Positions 31,215-40,190 of a DNA stretch of 64,000 nt are shown here, in pieces. Within the stretch, counting starts at the first letter, position 1. Every line of letters starts with the position of its first letter. The notes beneath the pieces are model-generated. The model ran no database searches and was not told the DNA's origin. It worked only from the letters and a program-made list of their open reading frames with translations. Location: contig NZ_JBEGII010000001.1 in the NCBI RefSeq assembly GCF_040675875.1, positions 2,604,001 to 2,668,000 of the forward strand. Reading direction: 5' to 3'. This DNA comes from Microbacterium sp. LWO12-1.2. Lineage in GTDB: Bacteria > Actinomycetota > Actinomycetes > Actinomycetales > Microbacteriaceae. A program made the translations under genes and the position numbers.

Positions 31215-31991
31215 ATGGGCTTCATCACCTCCGCAGCGCTGGCAGAGACCGGCTACGTCGTCCTGGATGACCACGACCAGGCGGCCGACCCCGCAGAGTG
31301 GCTCGATCTGGAGTACGTCGGTTGGCGGTCCTCCGGCATCACCCGCTTCGCGCCCCTGGCCAGCTACGCGGGTGACATCGAGTGCAACGGGTTCTGGAAC
31401 CACACCCCGCCGCGCACCGACAAGGACGGCGTCTGGGTTCCCTCCCAGGTCGCGATCGCTCCGGTCCTCCACGCGCGCGCACTGGAGCCCGGGGCCACGG
31501 TCGGGCGCTGCCGCGTGATCGAGCTGCAGCCGAACGACTACGCGGACGCCATCTACAACCTCCACCAGGACGACAACAACCGTCTGAACGATGAGGGCAC
31601 CGGGTGGGTGGTGCGCGGGTACTACAACCTGACCGATGATCCCGACTCCATGCTCATCCTTCGTTCCGATCGGTTCGACCCGGCGACCGAGATCCGGCTG
31701 GCGCTGCGAGCGGGCACGCGCATCATCGTCGACACGCAGCGCTTCTGGCATGCGGTGTGGCACCGAGGGGTGGCTCCCCGATACGCGCTCATCACGTCCT
31801 GGACCTCCGGCCCCGAGCTCGACGCGTACATCGCCGCGAACCACGGCGACCCGCATCCGCCGACCGTCGAACTCGACGCCCAGTTCGTCGACGACGCCCA
31901 GGTCGAGCTGCACCGCCGTATCGAGGAGCGCCGCCGCGCGTTCGAGGCGCAGGGCATCGTGATGCAGCCGCCCACCCCGCTCTACGGCTGA
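31215..31991 (+). CDS. Uncharacterised protein with an Fe(II)/2-oxoglutarate-oxygenase-like residue pattern
   Basis: A 258-residue protein I cannot match to a named family. It has His117-x-Asp119 (LHQDD), then His179 and His183 (FWHAVWH) about 60 residues later, and Arg189 in RYALITSW. That order, H-x-D...H...R, is what Fe(II)/2-oxoglutarate oxygenases of the jelly-roll fold use. The strands around it (VVRGYYNLT, LILRSDRF, TRIIVDT) alternate as expected. Start 31215 is preferred because GAAGG lies nine bases upstream; ATG 31206 would overlap it. Separate from any operon. Confidence 0.6.
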   Translation: MGFITSAALAETGYVVLDDHDQAADPAEWLDLEYVGWRSSGITRFAPLASYAGDIECNGFWNHTPPRTDKDGVWVPSQVAIAPVLHARALEPGATVGRCRVIELQPNDYADAIYNLHQDDNNRLNDEGTGWVVRGYYNLTDDPDSMLILRSDRFDPATEIRLALRAGTRIIVDTQRFWHAVWHRGVAPRYALITSWTSGPELDAYIAANHGDPHPPTVELDAQFVDDAQVELHRRIEERRRAFEAQGIVMQPPTPLYG

Positions 31992-32038
31992 GCGCCCGCG
32001 CGCGCTCCTCTTTCCCGTCACGCGCACCTGCACACGGC

Positions 32039-32094
32039 GAGGGGTCACGACACGCCCCACCCGGCAACACGCCCGCGGCGTGTCTTGACCCCTC
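32039..32094. repeat. 56-base palindromic repeat, copy 2
   Basis: GAGGGGTCACGACACGCC at 32039-32056 and GGCGTGTCTTGACCCCTC at 32077-32094 flank a 20-base loop that differs from copy 1 at 20847. Only one arm base differs. This copy lies between convergent genes (oxygenase-like and cydC), where it could end transcription from both sides. Confidence 0.9.
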
Positions 32095-32116
32095 ACGCAC
32101 GTACGAAGCGAGCGGC

Positions 32117-33787
32117 TCAGACCGTACGGCCGGCCTCGATCCGCACGACGCGGTCGACGGTCCCGATCGGAGGGGCGACGTGCGAGATGAGCAGCACCGA
32201 CTGCTCTCCTGCGGCCTCCAGCAGGTCGCCCAGCAGGGCATCGGATGCCGCGGGGTCGACTCCCGCGGTCGGCTCATCGAGCACCAGCACCGGGAATCCG
32301 CGCAGCAGCGCCCGCGCCAACGCGATGCGCTGCGCCTGCCCGCCCGACACCAGCGCTCCCCGGTCTCCGACGCGTGCGTCCAACCCGCCCCGCTCGCGCA
32401 CCCAGTCTCCGAGCCCGACCCGGGCGAGCACGGCGTCCAGCTCGCCATCGCTCGCGGTCTCGCGCGCGAACAGCAGGTTCTGACGGATGTCCTCGTCGAA
32501 CAGCTGAGGGCTCTGCTCGCACAGGCCGATCGTGCGCCGCAGCTGCGGCCCCGACAGCTCAGCCGCGCTCACGCCGTCGAGCGTGTACTCGCCCTCCACC
32601 CGCAGGAAGCCGACGAGCGCCGCCGCGAGCGAGCTCTTGCCGGCACCGCTGGGACCGGAGACGAGCACCCGTTCGCCCGGACGCAGGTCGAGATCGACAC
32701 CCCGCAGCCCCGGTGCTCCCCCGGGCCAGGTGACGTGCACATCGCGCAACCGCAGCGTCGGCGTTCCCTCGAGAGCTGCATCCGCGCCCCGGTCGTCGCG
32801 GAGCTGTTCCGGCATCCGCTCCGGGAGCACATCGACGATGCGCTCGGCGCTGGCGCGCACGCTCCGCCACGATGCGGCTGCGATCGGCACGGCCCCGAAC
32901 ACCTCGAACACGACCATCGGCACCAGCACGGCCACCGCCAGCCAGGGGCCGTCGATCGCCCCTGTCACCAATCCGGGGGCGGCACCGGCCAGTGCCCAGA
33001 CCGACGCCGCGCCCGCGACCGCCGAGACGACGCCGGCGGCCACGGCCTGCGCGAGCGACGCTCGGCCCACGACCCGGCGCAGGGCGGCATCCGCCGCGGT
33101 GATCCGGGCGCGGGCTTGCTCCTCGGCACCGTAGGCCAGCAGCACGTCGAGGCTTCCGAGGTAGTCGACGAGCGCGGCGGACAGCTCGGCCCGGCGCGCG
33201 GAGACGAGTGCCTCAGCCCTGGACCCGAACAGCCACCCCATCCCCACGGCCGCCGCCGCGGCGACCAGCAGGCATACGGCGAGGGTCAGCGCGGCGGTCG
33301 GCGAGACGAAGGCGATGAACCCGACAGCTCCGACGGCGACCAGGCCCGACACCGCGAGCGGCTGCACCACCCGCAACGGGAGGTTCTGCAGATTGTCGAC
33401 GTCATCGACCAGAGCCGACAGCACGTGACCGCGATCGGTCGCGCCGAGCCCGGCCGGCGAGAGCGGGATGAGCCGGCGCACCATGTCGGCGCGGGTCGTG
33501 GCCAGCTGACGCAGTGCGGCGTCGTGTCCGCTCAGCCGCTCGAGGTAGCGCAGCACGGCGCGCGAGACAGCGAAGAAGCGCACGCCCACGACCGCGATCG
33601 ACAGCGGCACGAGCGAGTCGACGATCGAGGCGCTCACGATCAGCCACCCGCTCACCGCGAGCAGGCTGACCGCCGCTCCGGCCGACAGTGCGCCCCATAG
33701 CAACCCGGGCAGGAAGCGGCGCAGCGGTGGCTGGGCGAGCTGCAGCACGGAGCGCACCCGTGCGCGACGGGATTCGACGACGCTCAT
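32117..33787 (-). CDS. cydC: Cysteine/glutathione-type ABC exporter subunit CydC for cytochrome bd assembly
   Basis: A 556-residue half-transporter fused to an ATPase. The first half has about six membrane helices (for example LLWGALSAGAAVSLLAVSGWL region) with the CydC-typical RFFAVSRAVLRYLERLSGHD, given here as RAVLRYLERLSGHD. The ATPase has Walker A GPSGAGKSS, signature VSGGQAQRIALARAL and Walker B VLVLDEPTAG. The ATG overlaps the cydD stop as ATGA. CydC and CydD together export reduced thiols and are needed for cytochrome bd. It is the last gene of cydABDC. Confidence 0.92.
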   Translation of the reverse strand: MSVVESRRARVRSVLQLAQPPLRRFLPGLLWGALSAGAAVSLLAVSGWLIVSASIVDSLVPLSIAVVGVRFFAVSRAVLRYLERLSGHDAALRQLATTRADMVRRLIPLSPAGLGATDRGHVLSALVDDVDNLQNLPLRVVQPLAVSGLVAVGAVGFIAFVSPTAALTLAVCLLVAAAAAVGMGWLFGSRAEALVSARRAELSAALVDYLGSLDVLLAYGAEEQARARITAADAALRRVVGRASLAQAVAAGVVSAVAGAASVWALAGAAPGLVTGAIDGPWLAVAVLVPMVVFEVFGAVPIAAASWRSVRASAERIVDVLPERMPEQLRDDRGADAALEGTPTLRLRDVHVTWPGGAPGLRGVDLDLRPGERVLVSGPSGAGKSSLAAALVGFLRVEGEYTLDGVSAAELSGPQLRRTIGLCEQSPQLFDEDIRQNLLFARETASDGELDAVLARVGLGDWVRERGGLDARVGDRGALVSGGQAQRIALARALLRGFPVLVLDEPTAGVDPAASDALLGDLLEAAGEQSVLLISHVAPPIGTVDRVVRIEAGRTV

Positions 33788-35520
33788 ACGCTCACCCCCA
33801 GCGCGATGACCTGGTCGGCGATCTCCCGCGCGGACCGGCGGTGCGAGACCAGCACGATCGTAGCGCCGGCATCCGCTCGCTCCCGCAGCGTCGTCCACAG
33901 CCGCGCCTCGGTCTCGGGGTCGAGAGCGCTGGAGGGTTCGTCGAGCGCGAGCACACGTCGGAGATCCCGCGCGTGCCGGTAGAGCGCCCTGGCCACGGCG
34001 ACCCGCTGGGCCTGTCCGCCCGAGAGCCCCGCTCCCTGCACGCCGAGCTCGAGAGCAGGATCGATGGTCTCCGCGCACGCGGCGTCGAGCGCCGTGCGGA
34101 TACCGACGGCATCCGGGGCAGGGTCACCGAGCGCGACATTGGCTCCGACCGTTCCGCGCAGGAGCCCCGGTGCTTGTCCGGCCCAGGCGAGCCAGGCGGC
34201 CGGGTCGAGCTGCCGCACGTCGCGGCCGCGGGAGAGGGCGGAACCCTCGAATGCCGCCGCACCCCGCAGCGCCGCGAGCAGACTCGACTTCCCCGCCCCG
34301 CTGGGACCCTCGATCAGCGTGATCGTTCCCTGCTCGGCGGTGAAGGAGACGCGAGGCAGGTCACGGACGCGCAGTCCCTCGACGACGAGCGCCGCACCGG
34401 CATCCGCCGCGGCATCCGCATCCGCCGTCTGCAGGATCGATGGCCGAGTGCAGGAGGAATCACCGGTGTTTGCTCCTGCAGATGGCGGATGCTCCTGCAG
34501 ATAGGCACCCCCACCGGACCCACCGGACCCACCGGCGCCACCGGACGCACCGACAACCGGTGCCGACGACACCTCCCCTGCCTCATCCAGCACGGCGAAG
34601 ATGTCCTCGGTCGCGGCGACGCCCTCAGCGGCGGCGTGGAACTGCACGCCGACCTGCCGGATCGGGAGGAAGGCCTCGGGCGCGAGCAGCAGCACGAACA
34701 GCCCCACCTCGAGCGACAGGTCACCGGACAGCAGCCGGAACCCGACGGACACCGCGATCAGCGCGACCGCGAGCGAGGCGAGCAGCTCCATCGCGAAGCC
34801 GGACAGGAACGAGAACCGCAGCACCTTCATGGTCTCGCGGCGGTACTCGTCGGCCGTCGACTCGATCCGGTCGGCGGCGCGCTGCTCGCGTCCGAACAGC
34901 CGCAGCGTCGCGAGGCCCTGCACCGTGTCGGCGAATCGCACGGCGAGCCGCTGCAGCGTGTGCCACTGCTTCTGCTGCACGGTGCGGGTCGCGATGCCGA
35001 TCAGGATCAGGAACAGCGGGATCAGCGGCAGTGTGATGGCCGCGGTCAGTCCGCTCGGCCAGTCCTGCCACCACATCACCGCGAGCACCACGGGCGTCGC
35101 GATCACGGTCAGCACCAGTTGCGGGATGTAGCGCGCGAAGTAGGAGTCGAGCGCCTCCAGCCCGTGCCCCGCGGTGACGGCCAGAGCCGTGCGGTTGCGC
35201 TGCGCGAGCCAGCCGGGGCCGAGGCGGCCGACGGCGCGGATCAACGCGGCACGCAGCTGCATCCCGGTCTTCGCGGCCGCGCGGGTGCCCGCCGCATCCG
35301 ACGCCGCGATCAGCAGTCCGCGCAGCAGCGCCACCGCGAGCAGCCACAGCAGGGATGCCGTGACATCGCGCCCCGCGAGCGCGCCGGTGACGGCATCCGT
35401 CAGCAGCCAGGCGAACACGATGACGACCGCGGTCTGGGCCACGCCGATCAGCGCGGATGCCACGAGGAACCCCCTCGCGGCACCCGCGTAGCGCAGCAGT
35501 CTCGGATCGACGGGTTTCAC
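33784..35520 (-). CDS. cydD: Cysteine/glutathione-type ABC exporter subunit CydD for cytochrome bd assembly
   Basis: A 578-residue half-transporter. Residues about 1-310 form the membrane part, including the coupling-loop motif QGLATLRLFGRE. The ATPase follows with Walker A GPSGAGKSS, signature LSGGQAQRVAVARAL and Walker B LALDEPSSALD. Between them residues about 318-376 form an unusually long linker: glycine-serine runs, then residues 340-364 encoded by a four-unit 19-base-period DNA repeat, then alanine/aspartate repeats. The start is GTG at 35520, overlapping the cydB stop as GTGA. The insertion keeps frame and all motifs, so the protein is probably active. Confidence 0.92.
   Translation of the reverse strand: MKPVDPRLLRYAGAARGFLVASALIGVAQTAVVIVFAWLLTDAVTGALAGRDVTASLLWLLAVALLRGLLIAASDAAGTRAAAKTGMQLRAALIRAVGRLGPGWLAQRNRTALAVTAGHGLEALDSYFARYIPQLVLTVIATPVVLAVMWWQDWPSGLTAAITLPLIPLFLILIGIATRTVQQKQWHTLQRLAVRFADTVQGLATLRLFGREQRAADRIESTADEYRRETMKVLRFSFLSGFAMELLASLAVALIAVSVGFRLLSGDLSLEVGLFVLLLAPEAFLPIRQVGVQFHAAAEGVAATEDIFAVLDEAGEVSSAPVVGASGGAGGSGGSGGGAYLQEHPPSAGANTGDSSCTRPSILQTADADAAADAGAALVVEGLRVRDLPRVSFTAEQGTITLIEGPSGAGKSSLLAALRGAAAFEGSALSRGRDVRQLDPAAWLAWAGQAPGLLRGTVGANVALGDPAPDAVGIRTALDAACAETIDPALELGVQGAGLSGGQAQRVAVARALYRHARDLRRVLALDEPSSALDPETEARLWTTLRERADAGATIVLVSHRRSAREIADQVIALGVSV
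34430..34503. repeat. Four-unit palindromic repeat, 19-base period, inside cydD (core TGCAGGA)
   Basis: TGCAGGA begins at 34430 and 34449, and GCTCCTGCAGAT begins at 34472 and 34491. Both pairs are 19 bases apart and in opposite orientation. It has the same layout as the intergenic elements at 3692, 49292 and 52319 but sits in frame in a protein linker. Confidence 0.82.
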
Positions 35521-36545
35521 GCGTGCGCCGGAGCCCCCTCGATGGAGCTGCGGCTGACGCGCTTGCGGAAGACCCAGTACGTCCAGGTCTGGTAGGCGAT
35601 CACGAGCGGCAGCGCGATCAGCGCGGTCCAGCTCATGATCTGCAGCGTGTACGGAGTGCTCGACGCGTTCGCGATCGTGAGGCTGTAGGCCGGGTCGATG
35701 GTCGAGGGCATCACGAACGGGAACAGCGCGGAGAACAGCATGACCACCGCGAACAGCACTGTGAGCATCCCGGAGAAGAACGCCCAGCCGTCGCGCCGAG
35801 CGAGCGAGAACCCGACAGCGGTGATGAGGCTGACCGCCGCGAGCGTCCCGGTGCCGATGACCAGCCAGAGCAGTGGAGCTTCCCGGCCCATCGCGATCGC
35901 GACCGTCCAGATCACGGTGGCCGCTGCGGCGAGGATCGTCGGGATCGCGGCCTTCTTCGCCAGCTTCTGCGCGTCCTCGTGCACCTGACCGTCGGTCTTG
36001 AGCGCGACGAACAGCACCCCGTGCAGGAAGAACAGCAGCAGCGTGGTGACGCCGACCACCAGCGCGTACGGGTTCAGCAGCGCGAAGAAGCCGCCCACGT
36101 AGATGTGGTTCTCATCCAGCGCGACCCCCTGCACGATGTTGCCGAAGGCGACGCCCCACAGCAGCGCCGGCACGGCGGAGCCGATGACGATCATCCGGTC
36201 GAAGCCCGCCTTCCACTTCGCGCTCTCGCGCTGGTGGCGGTACTCGAACGAGACGCCGCGCAGGATCAGCGCGAGCAGGATCAACAGCAGCGGCAGGTAG
36301 AAGCCGCTGAACAGCGTCGCATACCACTCGGGGAACGACGCGAACAGGCATGCGCCCGCCACGATGACCCAGGTCTCGTTGAGGTCCCAGACCGGACCGA
36401 TCGTGTTGATGACCTGTCGGCGCGACACGTCGTTCTTGCCGAGGAACGGCAACGACATCCCGACGCCGAAGTCGAACCCGTCGAGTACGAAGTAGCCCAC
36501 GAAGAGGAAGGCGACGATCCAGAACCAGAGTGTTGCGAGATCCAT
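35517..36545 (-). CDS. cydB: Cytochrome bd ubiquinol/menaquinol oxidase subunit II
   Basis: A 342-residue membrane protein with eight or nine helices. It starts MDLATLWFWIVAFLFVGYF and soon shows GFDFGVGM, a hallmark of CydB, followed by GPVWDLNETWVIVAG shortened here as WDLNETWV. It pairs with CydA to form the high-affinity terminal oxidase that reduces oxygen to water without proton pumping. The ATG at 36545 follows the cydA stop by 14 bases, and the stop overlaps the cydD GTG. Length fits the short actinobacterial form. Confidence 0.95.
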   Translation of the reverse strand: MDLATLWFWIVAFLFVGYFVLDGFDFGVGMSLPFLGKNDVSRRQVINTIGPVWDLNETWVIVAGACLFASFPEWYATLFSGFYLPLLLILLALILRGVSFEYRHQRESAKWKAGFDRMIVIGSAVPALLWGVAFGNIVQGVALDENHIYVGGFFALLNPYALVVGVTTLLLFFLHGVLFVALKTDGQVHEDAQKLAKKAAIPTILAAAATVIWTVAIAMGREAPLLWLVIGTGTLAAVSLITAVGFSLARRDGWAFFSGMLTVLFAVVMLFSALFPFVMPSTIDPAYSLTIANASSTPYTLQIMSWTALIALPLVIAYQTWTYWVFRKRVSRSSIEGAPAHA

Positions 36546-36559
36546 GATGTCCCTTCCTC

Positions 36560-37975
36560 TCAGTACACGACCGACGGCAGCTGGGCCGTCTCGTCGTGGG
36601 GTTGCTCGGTGGTGTCCGGGCCCTTCTGCGCGGCCTTGATGATGAGGCGGATCTCGACCACGGCCAGCGCGGCGTAGATCGCGGTGAACGCGATCAGCGA
36701 GATCAGCGCCTCGAGGCCGGAGACTCCCGGCGAGACGCCGTCCTGCGTGGTCATGAGGCCGAACACGATCCAGGGCTGCCTGCCCATCTCGGTGAAGACC
36801 CAGCCCATGATGTTGGCGACGAGTGCGAGCGGGAACGACCAGATCGCGAGCTTCCACATCCACTGCGCCGGGGGCTTCTTGGCGCCCTTGCGGGTGAGCC
36901 ACAGGCCGACCACGGCGACCAGCGCTGCGGCCATTCCCAGGCCGATCATCCAGCGGAACGCCCAGTACGTGATCCACAGCACCGGTGCGAAGTCGGTGAG
37001 CCCGGTGGCTGCGTAGGTCTGGCTGTACTCGGCGTTCAGGTCGTTGATGCCGTGCACACACGCGTCGAGCGTGTGCGTCGACAACAGCGACAGCAGATAC
37101 GGCACGCGGATCGAGAAGAGTTCGGAGCTGCCGTCAGGCGTGCCGAGCGTGAAGAGGCTGAAGGAGGCGTCGGGTCCGCAGACCGTGTTGAACGTGGCCT
37201 CGGCTGCGGCCATCTTCATGGGTTGCGCGTCGTACATCGCGAGACCGAGCTGGTCGCCCGTCAGCACGACGCCGGCGGTCGAGACGATCATCGCCCAGAG
37301 CCCGAACTTCAGCGAGATGCGCATGGTGTCGAAGTGCTGGCCACGCGAGAGGTGCCAGGCGGAGACCGAGATGACGACACCGGCGGCGAACATCAGCGCG
37401 CCGAAGATCGTGTGCGGGAACGCGGCGAGGGCGACAGGGTTGGTCAGCAGCGCCCAGAAGTCGGTGAGCTCGGCACGGTTGGTCACGGGGTTGTACGTGT
37501 AGCCGACCGGGTTCTGCATGAACGCGTTGGCGGCGATGATGAAGTACGCCGAGAGGATGCTGCCGATCGAGACGCACCAGATCGTGGCGAGGTGCAGCTT
37601 CTGCGGGAGCTTGTCCCATCCGAAGATCCACAGACCGATGAAGGTCGCCTCGAAGAAGAAGGCGAGCAGTCCCTCGAACGCGAGCGGGGCACCGAACACG
37701 TCGCCAACGAAGCGGGAGTAGTCCGACCAGTTCATGCCGAACTGGAACTCCTGCACGATGCCGGTGACGACACCCATCGCGAAGTTGATCAGGAAGATCT
37801 TGCCGAAGAAGCGGGTCAGGTGCAGGTACTGCACCTTGCCGGTGCGCACCCACGCCGTCTGGAAGATCGCGGCGACCAGCGCCATCCCGATCGTCAGCGG
37901 CACGAACAGGTAGTGGTACACGGTCGTCAACCCGAATTGCCATCGGGAAAGGACCAGGGGGTCGAGCCATTCCAT
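36560..37975 (-). CDS. cydA: Cytochrome bd oxidase subunit I
   Basis: A 471-residue membrane protein carrying the three haems. His21 in TVYHYLFVP matches the haem b595 ligand, and TEMGRQPW near residue 400 contains the Met ligand to haem b558. The quinol-binding loop is the short (CydA-S) type, as in most actinobacteria. About nine helices are visible. It opens the cydABDC operon. A TTATTCACGGCC motif lies 67-78 bases upstream of its start and recurs ahead of the next regulator gene, pointing to shared control. Confidence 0.95.
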   Translation of the reverse strand: MEWLDPLVLSRWQFGLTTVYHYLFVPLTIGMALVAAIFQTAWVRTGKVQYLHLTRFFGKIFLINFAMGVVTGIVQEFQFGMNWSDYSRFVGDVFGAPLAFEGLLAFFFEATFIGLWIFGWDKLPQKLHLATIWCVSIGSILSAYFIIAANAFMQNPVGYTYNPVTNRAELTDFWALLTNPVALAAFPHTIFGALMFAAGVVISVSAWHLSRGQHFDTMRISLKFGLWAMIVSTAGVVLTGDQLGLAMYDAQPMKMAAAEATFNTVCGPDASFSLFTLGTPDGSSELFSIRVPYLLSLLSTHTLDACVHGINDLNAEYSQTYAATGLTDFAPVLWITYWAFRWMIGLGMAAALVAVVGLWLTRKGAKKPPAQWMWKLAIWSFPLALVANIMGWVFTEMGRQPWIVFGLMTTQDGVSPGVSGLEALISLIAFTAIYAALAVVEIRLIIKAAQKGPDTTEQPHDETAQLPSVVY

Positions 37976-38041
37976 GGGCCACTCCTCTTTCTCAGCCTGC
38001 AGCCACGCTAACGGCGAGCCCGCCGCCGCCGTGGGGCTGCG

Positions 38042-38053
38042 GGCCGTGAATAA
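38042..38053 (-). promoter_or_regulatory. TTATTCACGGCC motif upstream of cydA
   Basis: On the minus strand this 12-base motif lies 67-78 bases before the cydA ATG. An identical copy at 38753-38764 precedes the HTH regulator gene. Both are preceded on the minus strand by GACATC. The upstream regulator is the obvious candidate to bind it, but the motif could also be part of two similar promoters. Confidence 0.5.
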
Positions 38054-38065
38054 GACAGATGTCGC

Positions 38066-38710
38066 CTAGGCGGCGGTCATCTCCGTCAGTCGCAGCTGCA
38101 CGGTGCAATCCGCCGGGAGGGCGGAGGTGCGTACGGCCTCGGCAGCGAGCGGCCCACCGGCTTCGGTGAGCACCCCCTGCATGAGACCGAGGTGCACGGT
38201 GCACAGCATCGGACGGTCTTCGGCGCGGCCCGCGGCATGCGGGCAGGGGCTGAGGTCGACTGTGAGCTGCTCGTCATCGACGACGGGCTCGAAGCCGCTC
38301 TCCTCCAAGTGTTCGATCAGGGCATCCAGCTGATAGGTCGCGTCACGACCCAGAGCGGATGCCGACGCGGGCAGCACCCGGCGCAGCAGGTCTCCGCGGC
38401 GCGCAGCCGCCGTGACCTTGTCGCGGGCGATGGGACTCGAGGCATCGGCGGCACCGGTCGCCGCGCTGTACAGCGTGCGCGGGCGGCCGCGGGTGGTGCG
38501 ATGCTCGGTGGCCTGGATGACGTAGCCGCCCTCGATCAGACGCTGCAGGTGCTCGCGGATCGTGTTGGGGTGCAGTCCCGTCGCCTCGCAGAGCTCGCCG
38601 ATCGTGCGCTCGGGTCGCGTCTGCGCTGCGCTCGCTTCGAAGAGCAGGTGCAGGAGCTGCACACGCGAGAACGTCGAGATCGGCCCGCAGATGGGCCCGG
38701 CATTGGCCAT
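38066..38710 (-). CDS. HTH transcriptional regulator with a conserved Cys/His C-terminal domain (COG2345-like)
   Basis: A 214-residue regulator. Residues about 12-82 form a winged helix-turn-helix (TIGELCEATGLHPNTIREHL, wing RGRPRTLYS). The C-terminal domain has Cys156 (SPCPH), Cys170-x2-His173 (LCTVHLGLMQG) and Cys202, resembling the cysteine layout of SufR-like iron-sulphur or metal-binding regulators. It lies 90 bases upstream of cydA on the same strand and shares a 12-base upstream motif with it. A role in sensing oxygen, iron-sulphur or redox state to control cytochrome bd is plausible but unproved. Confidence 0.78.
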   Translation of the reverse strand: MANAGPICGPISTFSRVQLLHLLFEASAAQTRPERTIGELCEATGLHPNTIREHLQRLIEGGYVIQATEHRTTRGRPRTLYSAATGAADASSPIARDKVTAAARRGDLLRRVLPASASALGRDATYQLDALIEHLEESGFEPVVDDEQLTVDLSPCPHAAGRAEDRPMLCTVHLGLMQGVLTEAGGPLAAEAVRTSALPADCTVQLRLTEMTAA

Positions 38711-38752
38711 GACTCCATTATGGCCAGGGCTTCGTCGCGTGCAGAGCCATTC

Positions 38753-38764
38753 GGCCGTGAATAA
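38753..38764 (-). promoter_or_regulatory. TTATTCACGGCC motif upstream of the HTH regulator
   Basis: This second exact copy of the 12-base motif lies 43-54 bases before the regulator ATG, in the 100-base gap shared with the divergent radA. It would fit autoregulation. On the plus strand TAGCCT (38799-38804) sits seven bases before the radA ATG and could be a -10 for a leaderless radA mRNA. Confidence 0.5.
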
Positions 38765-38810
38765 TGCCTCGGCCGATAGGGATGTCAGATGCCGCCGATA
38801 GCCTGGGAGC

Positions 38811-40178
38811 ATGGCCACCCGAAAACCCGCTCCCCCGGCGTACGTCTGCACCGAATGCGGGTGGACGACCGCCAAGTGGGTCGGCCGTTGCGGCGAGTGC
38901 CAGCAGTGGGGAACCGTGCAGGAGCAGGCCGCCAAGACCGGGATCCTGCAGCGCGTCACGGCGCTCGCCCCGACCTCCGACCGTGCGGCGCGACCGATCA
39001 CGCAGATCACCACGCTCGACGCCCCTCGGCGCACGAGCGGCGTCGGAGAGTTCGACCGCGTGCTCGGCGGCGGCATCGTGCCCGGTGCGGCGATCCTGCT
39101 CAGCGGCGAACCCGGCGTGGGCAAGTCGACGCTGCTGCTCGAGGTCGCAGCGCAAGCGGCGCGCGCCGGTCGGCGCGTGCTCTATGCGAGCGCCGAGGAG
39201 TCCCAGGCCCAGGTGCGGCTGCGCGGAGAGCGCACCGGAGCGCTGCACGACGAGCTCTATCTGGCCAGCGAGACCGACCTCGCCACGATCCTGGGGCACA
39301 TCGACGAGGTGCAGCCCCAGCTCGTGATCGTCGACTCGGTGCAGACCGTGTCGTCCTCGTTGATCGACGGCGCCGCCGGGCAGCCCAGTCAGGTCCGCGA
39401 AGTGGCATCGGCCCTGATCCGGGTCGCGAAGGAACGCGGACTCCCCGTCATCCTCGTCGGCCACGTCACGAAGGACGGGCAGGTCGCCGGCCCCCGGGTG
39501 CTGGAGCATCTGGTCGACGTCGTGTGCCACTTCGAGGGTGATCGTCAGACGTCACTGCGCTTCATCCGCGCGCTCAAGAACCGCTACGGCCCCACCGACG
39601 AGGTCGGCTGCTTCGAGATGGCGGGCGACGGCATCTCCGAGGTCCCGGATCCGTCGGGCCTCTTCCTTTCGCAGGGTGCCACAGAGCCTGGCACATGCGT
39701 GGCGATATCGCTCGAGGGTCGGCGTGCGCTCCCGGTCGAGGTACAGGCGCTCACGGTTCCGAGCACCTCCCCGAACCCGCGCCGCATCGTGCACGGCGTC
39801 GACTCCTCCCGCGTGGCGATGGTCCTCGCGATCCTCGAGAAGCGGGCACGCATCCCCACGGGACAGCTCGACGTCTACGTCTCCACCGTCGGCGGCGTGC
39901 GATTCACCGAGCCTGCGGCCGACCTCGCCATCGCGGTCGCGGTCGCGGGGTCGATCCAGCAGTTCTCGGTGCCACGCTCGGTCGCCGCGGTCGGCGAGCT
40001 GAGCCTCGCCGGCGAGATCCGCCCCGTGACGCAGGCGGCGCAGCGGCGTTCGGAGGCGGCACGTCTGGGCTACGAACGCGTCGTCGACGACCGCTCGAAG
40101 TCGCTGCGCGCCGCGCTCGATGATGTACGTGCGCACAAGCCGGGGCTGCGGGCCGTCCCCGATCTCCCACCGTTCTGA
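38811..40178 (+). CDS. radA: DNA repair protein RadA (Sms)
   Basis: A 455-residue RecA-like branch-migration ATPase. The N-terminal zinc finger is Cys13, Cys16, Cys27, Cys30 (CTECG...RCGEC). Walker A GEPGVGKST spans residues 99-107, and the RadA-specific KNRYG motif (KNRFG in most) lies near residue 258. The C-terminal third is the Lon-like domain. The gene stands alone on its strand. A tandem repeat array begins 13 bases after its stop. Confidence 0.95.
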   Translation: MATRKPAPPAYVCTECGWTTAKWVGRCGECQQWGTVQEQAAKTGILQRVTALAPTSDRAARPITQITTLDAPRRTSGVGEFDRVLGGGIVPGAAILLSGEPGVGKSTLLLEVAAQAARAGRRVLYASAEESQAQVRLRGERTGALHDELYLASETDLATILGHIDEVQPQLVIVDSVQTVSSSLIDGAAGQPSQVREVASALIRVAKERGLPVILVGHVTKDGQVAGPRVLEHLVDVVCHFEGDRQTSLRFIRALKNRYGPTDEVGCFEMAGDGISEVPDPSGLFLSQGATEPGTCVAISLEGRRALPVEVQALTVPSTSPNPRRIVHGVDSSRVAMVLAILEKRARIPTGQLDVYVSTVGGVRFTEPAADLAIAVAVAGSIQQFSVPRSVAAVGELSLAGEIRPVTQAAQRRSEAARLGYERVVDDRSKSLRAALDDVRAHKPGLRAVPDLPPF

Positions 40179-40190
40179 GCAGAACCCTCG

